Of a DNA stretch of 5,159 nucleotides, positions 4,478 through 5,159 are shown piece by piece; within the stretch, counting starts at the first letter, position 1; every line of letters begins with the position of its first letter. The notes beneath the pieces were generated by a model that made no database searches, was not told where the DNA came from, and saw only the letters and a program-made list of their open reading frames with translations. The DNA is from an uncultured Chloroflexota bacterium (GTDB lineage Bacteria > Chloroflexota > Anaerolineae > Aggregatilineales > Phototrophicaceae): NCBI GenBank assembly GCA_937870805.1, contig CALMZT010001165.1, positions 1-5,159 on the forward strand, written 5' to 3'. Made by a program: the position numbers and the translations under genes.

Positions 4478-5159
4478 CTACTTTGTGAACTGTGTCCGCA
4501 TGTGCTCGGCGCGCTGCTCCAGTTCCTTAAAGTATTCAGTTTCCGTGATCTCATTCACCTGCTGCTGCAACTTCTGCTGGTCAATCTGAATCCGCAAGCG
4601 CTGGACTTCCTGCTGCGCTTTGTCGAGATCGGTTTTGACCGTCTGATAACGCCGCGCATTGACGATGGCAATCGCCGCCTGATTAGCGAACGCCGCCATC
4701 AATGGCACGGTATCTTCGTCAAAGAGTCCACGCTGCGCACGGTTATCGGTGTACAGCACGCCAATCGTTTCCTCTTGCAATTTCAAAGGGATACATAGAA
4801 TCGAGCGTAACTGATGCGAAAACACGCTCTGACGCCCCGCAAAACGCTCATCTTCCTGCGCGTTGAGGGTGACAATCGGCTCCCCTTTGGTTAACGCCTC
4901 GTCAATCACGCCGCGACTGAAAAAGGCTTCACTCTCGTCTAACGTTTCCTGATCCCAGTTGCGCGCCGCCCGCAGCGTGAGTTGTCCGGTCTGGCTGTCC
5001 ATCAACATGATATAGGCACGCTCTGCGCCTGTGAGCGCAATGATGGTGTCCATGATGTCTTCCAACACCCGATCTAATTCGAGCGACGACGTGATGAGCA
5101 TCGCGTGGTGGTGCAGGACGGCGTCGACCTGCCCGGCGTAGGCGCGCAGGTCGGCGTCG
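4478..5159 (-). CDS. GAF-domain sensor protein, C-terminal part (5' end outside window)
   Basis: The frame is open to the window edge (reading ...DLRAYAGQVDAVLHHHAMLITSSLELDRVLEDIMD), so the true start is outside; the internal ATG at 5099-5101 is probably not the start. Numbering from that Met, a GAF domain spans about residues 8-150: LTGAERAYIMLMD, then SRGVIDEAL, GEPIVTLNAQED, LRSILCIPLKLQEETIGVLYTDNRAQRGLFDEDTVPLMAAFANQAAIAI. After it comes a Gln/Glu/Lys-rich coiled coil (about 155-200) ending in NEITETEYFKELEQRAEHMRTQFTK. GAF domains bind small molecules or mediate dimerisation in signalling. In similar Chloroflexota proteins the unseen N-terminus often has an FHA or other sensor domain, but this cannot be seen here. 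There is no kinase or cyclase domain after the GAF, so output is probably through the coiled coil or the missing N-terminus. Confidence 0.9.
   Translation of the reverse strand, partial: DADLRAYAGQVDAVLHHHAMLITSSLELDRVLEDIMDTIIALTGAERAYIMLMDSQTGQLTLRAARNWDQETLDESEAFFSRGVIDEALTKGEPIVTLNAQEDERFAGRQSVFSHQLRSILCIPLKLQEETIGVLYTDNRAQRGLFDEDTVPLMAAFANQAAIAIVNARRYQTVKTDLDKAQQEVQRLRIQIDQQKLQQQVNEITETEYFKELEQRAEHMRTQFTK

Noticed and set aside
4502..4798. 98-codon plus-strand open frame opposite the GAF gene
   Set aside because: It is antisense to a clear GAF domain and coiled coil, with a Leu/Phe-rich translation typical of the complement of a coiled-coil coding region.

Overview
The window reads as chromosomal DNA of a free-living bacterium, most likely a Chloroflexota (Anaerolineae-like) lineage. 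This is an inference from protein style: a secreted LysM/LysM/glycosidase protein with long Thr-Gly linkers, a GAF sensor protein with an LTGAERAYIML segment and a C-terminal coiled coil, and a STAS-like small protein. The palindrome-rich intergenic DNA fits but is not diagnostic. No rRNA, tRNA, CRISPR array or recognisable transposase gene is visible.

Layout. Positions 1-66 hold nested palindromes beside the 3' end of a minus-strand STAS-like gene (100-492). Positions 493-999 are gene-free but contain a ~240-bp nested inverted-repeat element (613-851) built of several hairpins, followed by the promoter and ribosome-binding region of the main plus-strand gene (1000-2463). That gene encodes a secreted two-LysM protein with a retaining-glycosidase-like catalytic domain and ends in a clear intrinsic terminator (2496-2532). 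From 2539 to 4067 lies a minus-strand three-gene unit: a dienelactone-hydrolase-like gene (3771-4067), a phosphoribosyltransferase (3115-3774) and an erythromycin-esterase-like gene (2539-3087). Both hydrolase genes have lost their central parts, and the phosphoribosyltransferase between them looks intact. Positions 4068-4477 hold no recognisable gene. Positions 4478-5159 hold the 3' part of a minus-strand GAF-domain sensor gene that runs off the window.

How the genes relate. Phosphoribosyltransferase, dienelactone-hydrolase-like and erythromycin-esterase-like domains are known as fusions or neighbours in other bacteria (for example mycobacterial Rv0571c and Rv2030c, recalled from memory). 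The minus-strand trio is therefore best read as a once-complete functional cassette decaying at both ends. The most interesting unexplained signals are the 613-851 palindromic element and the survival of the phosphoribosyltransferase, with a shortened in-frame hydrolase remnant still translationally coupled to it.
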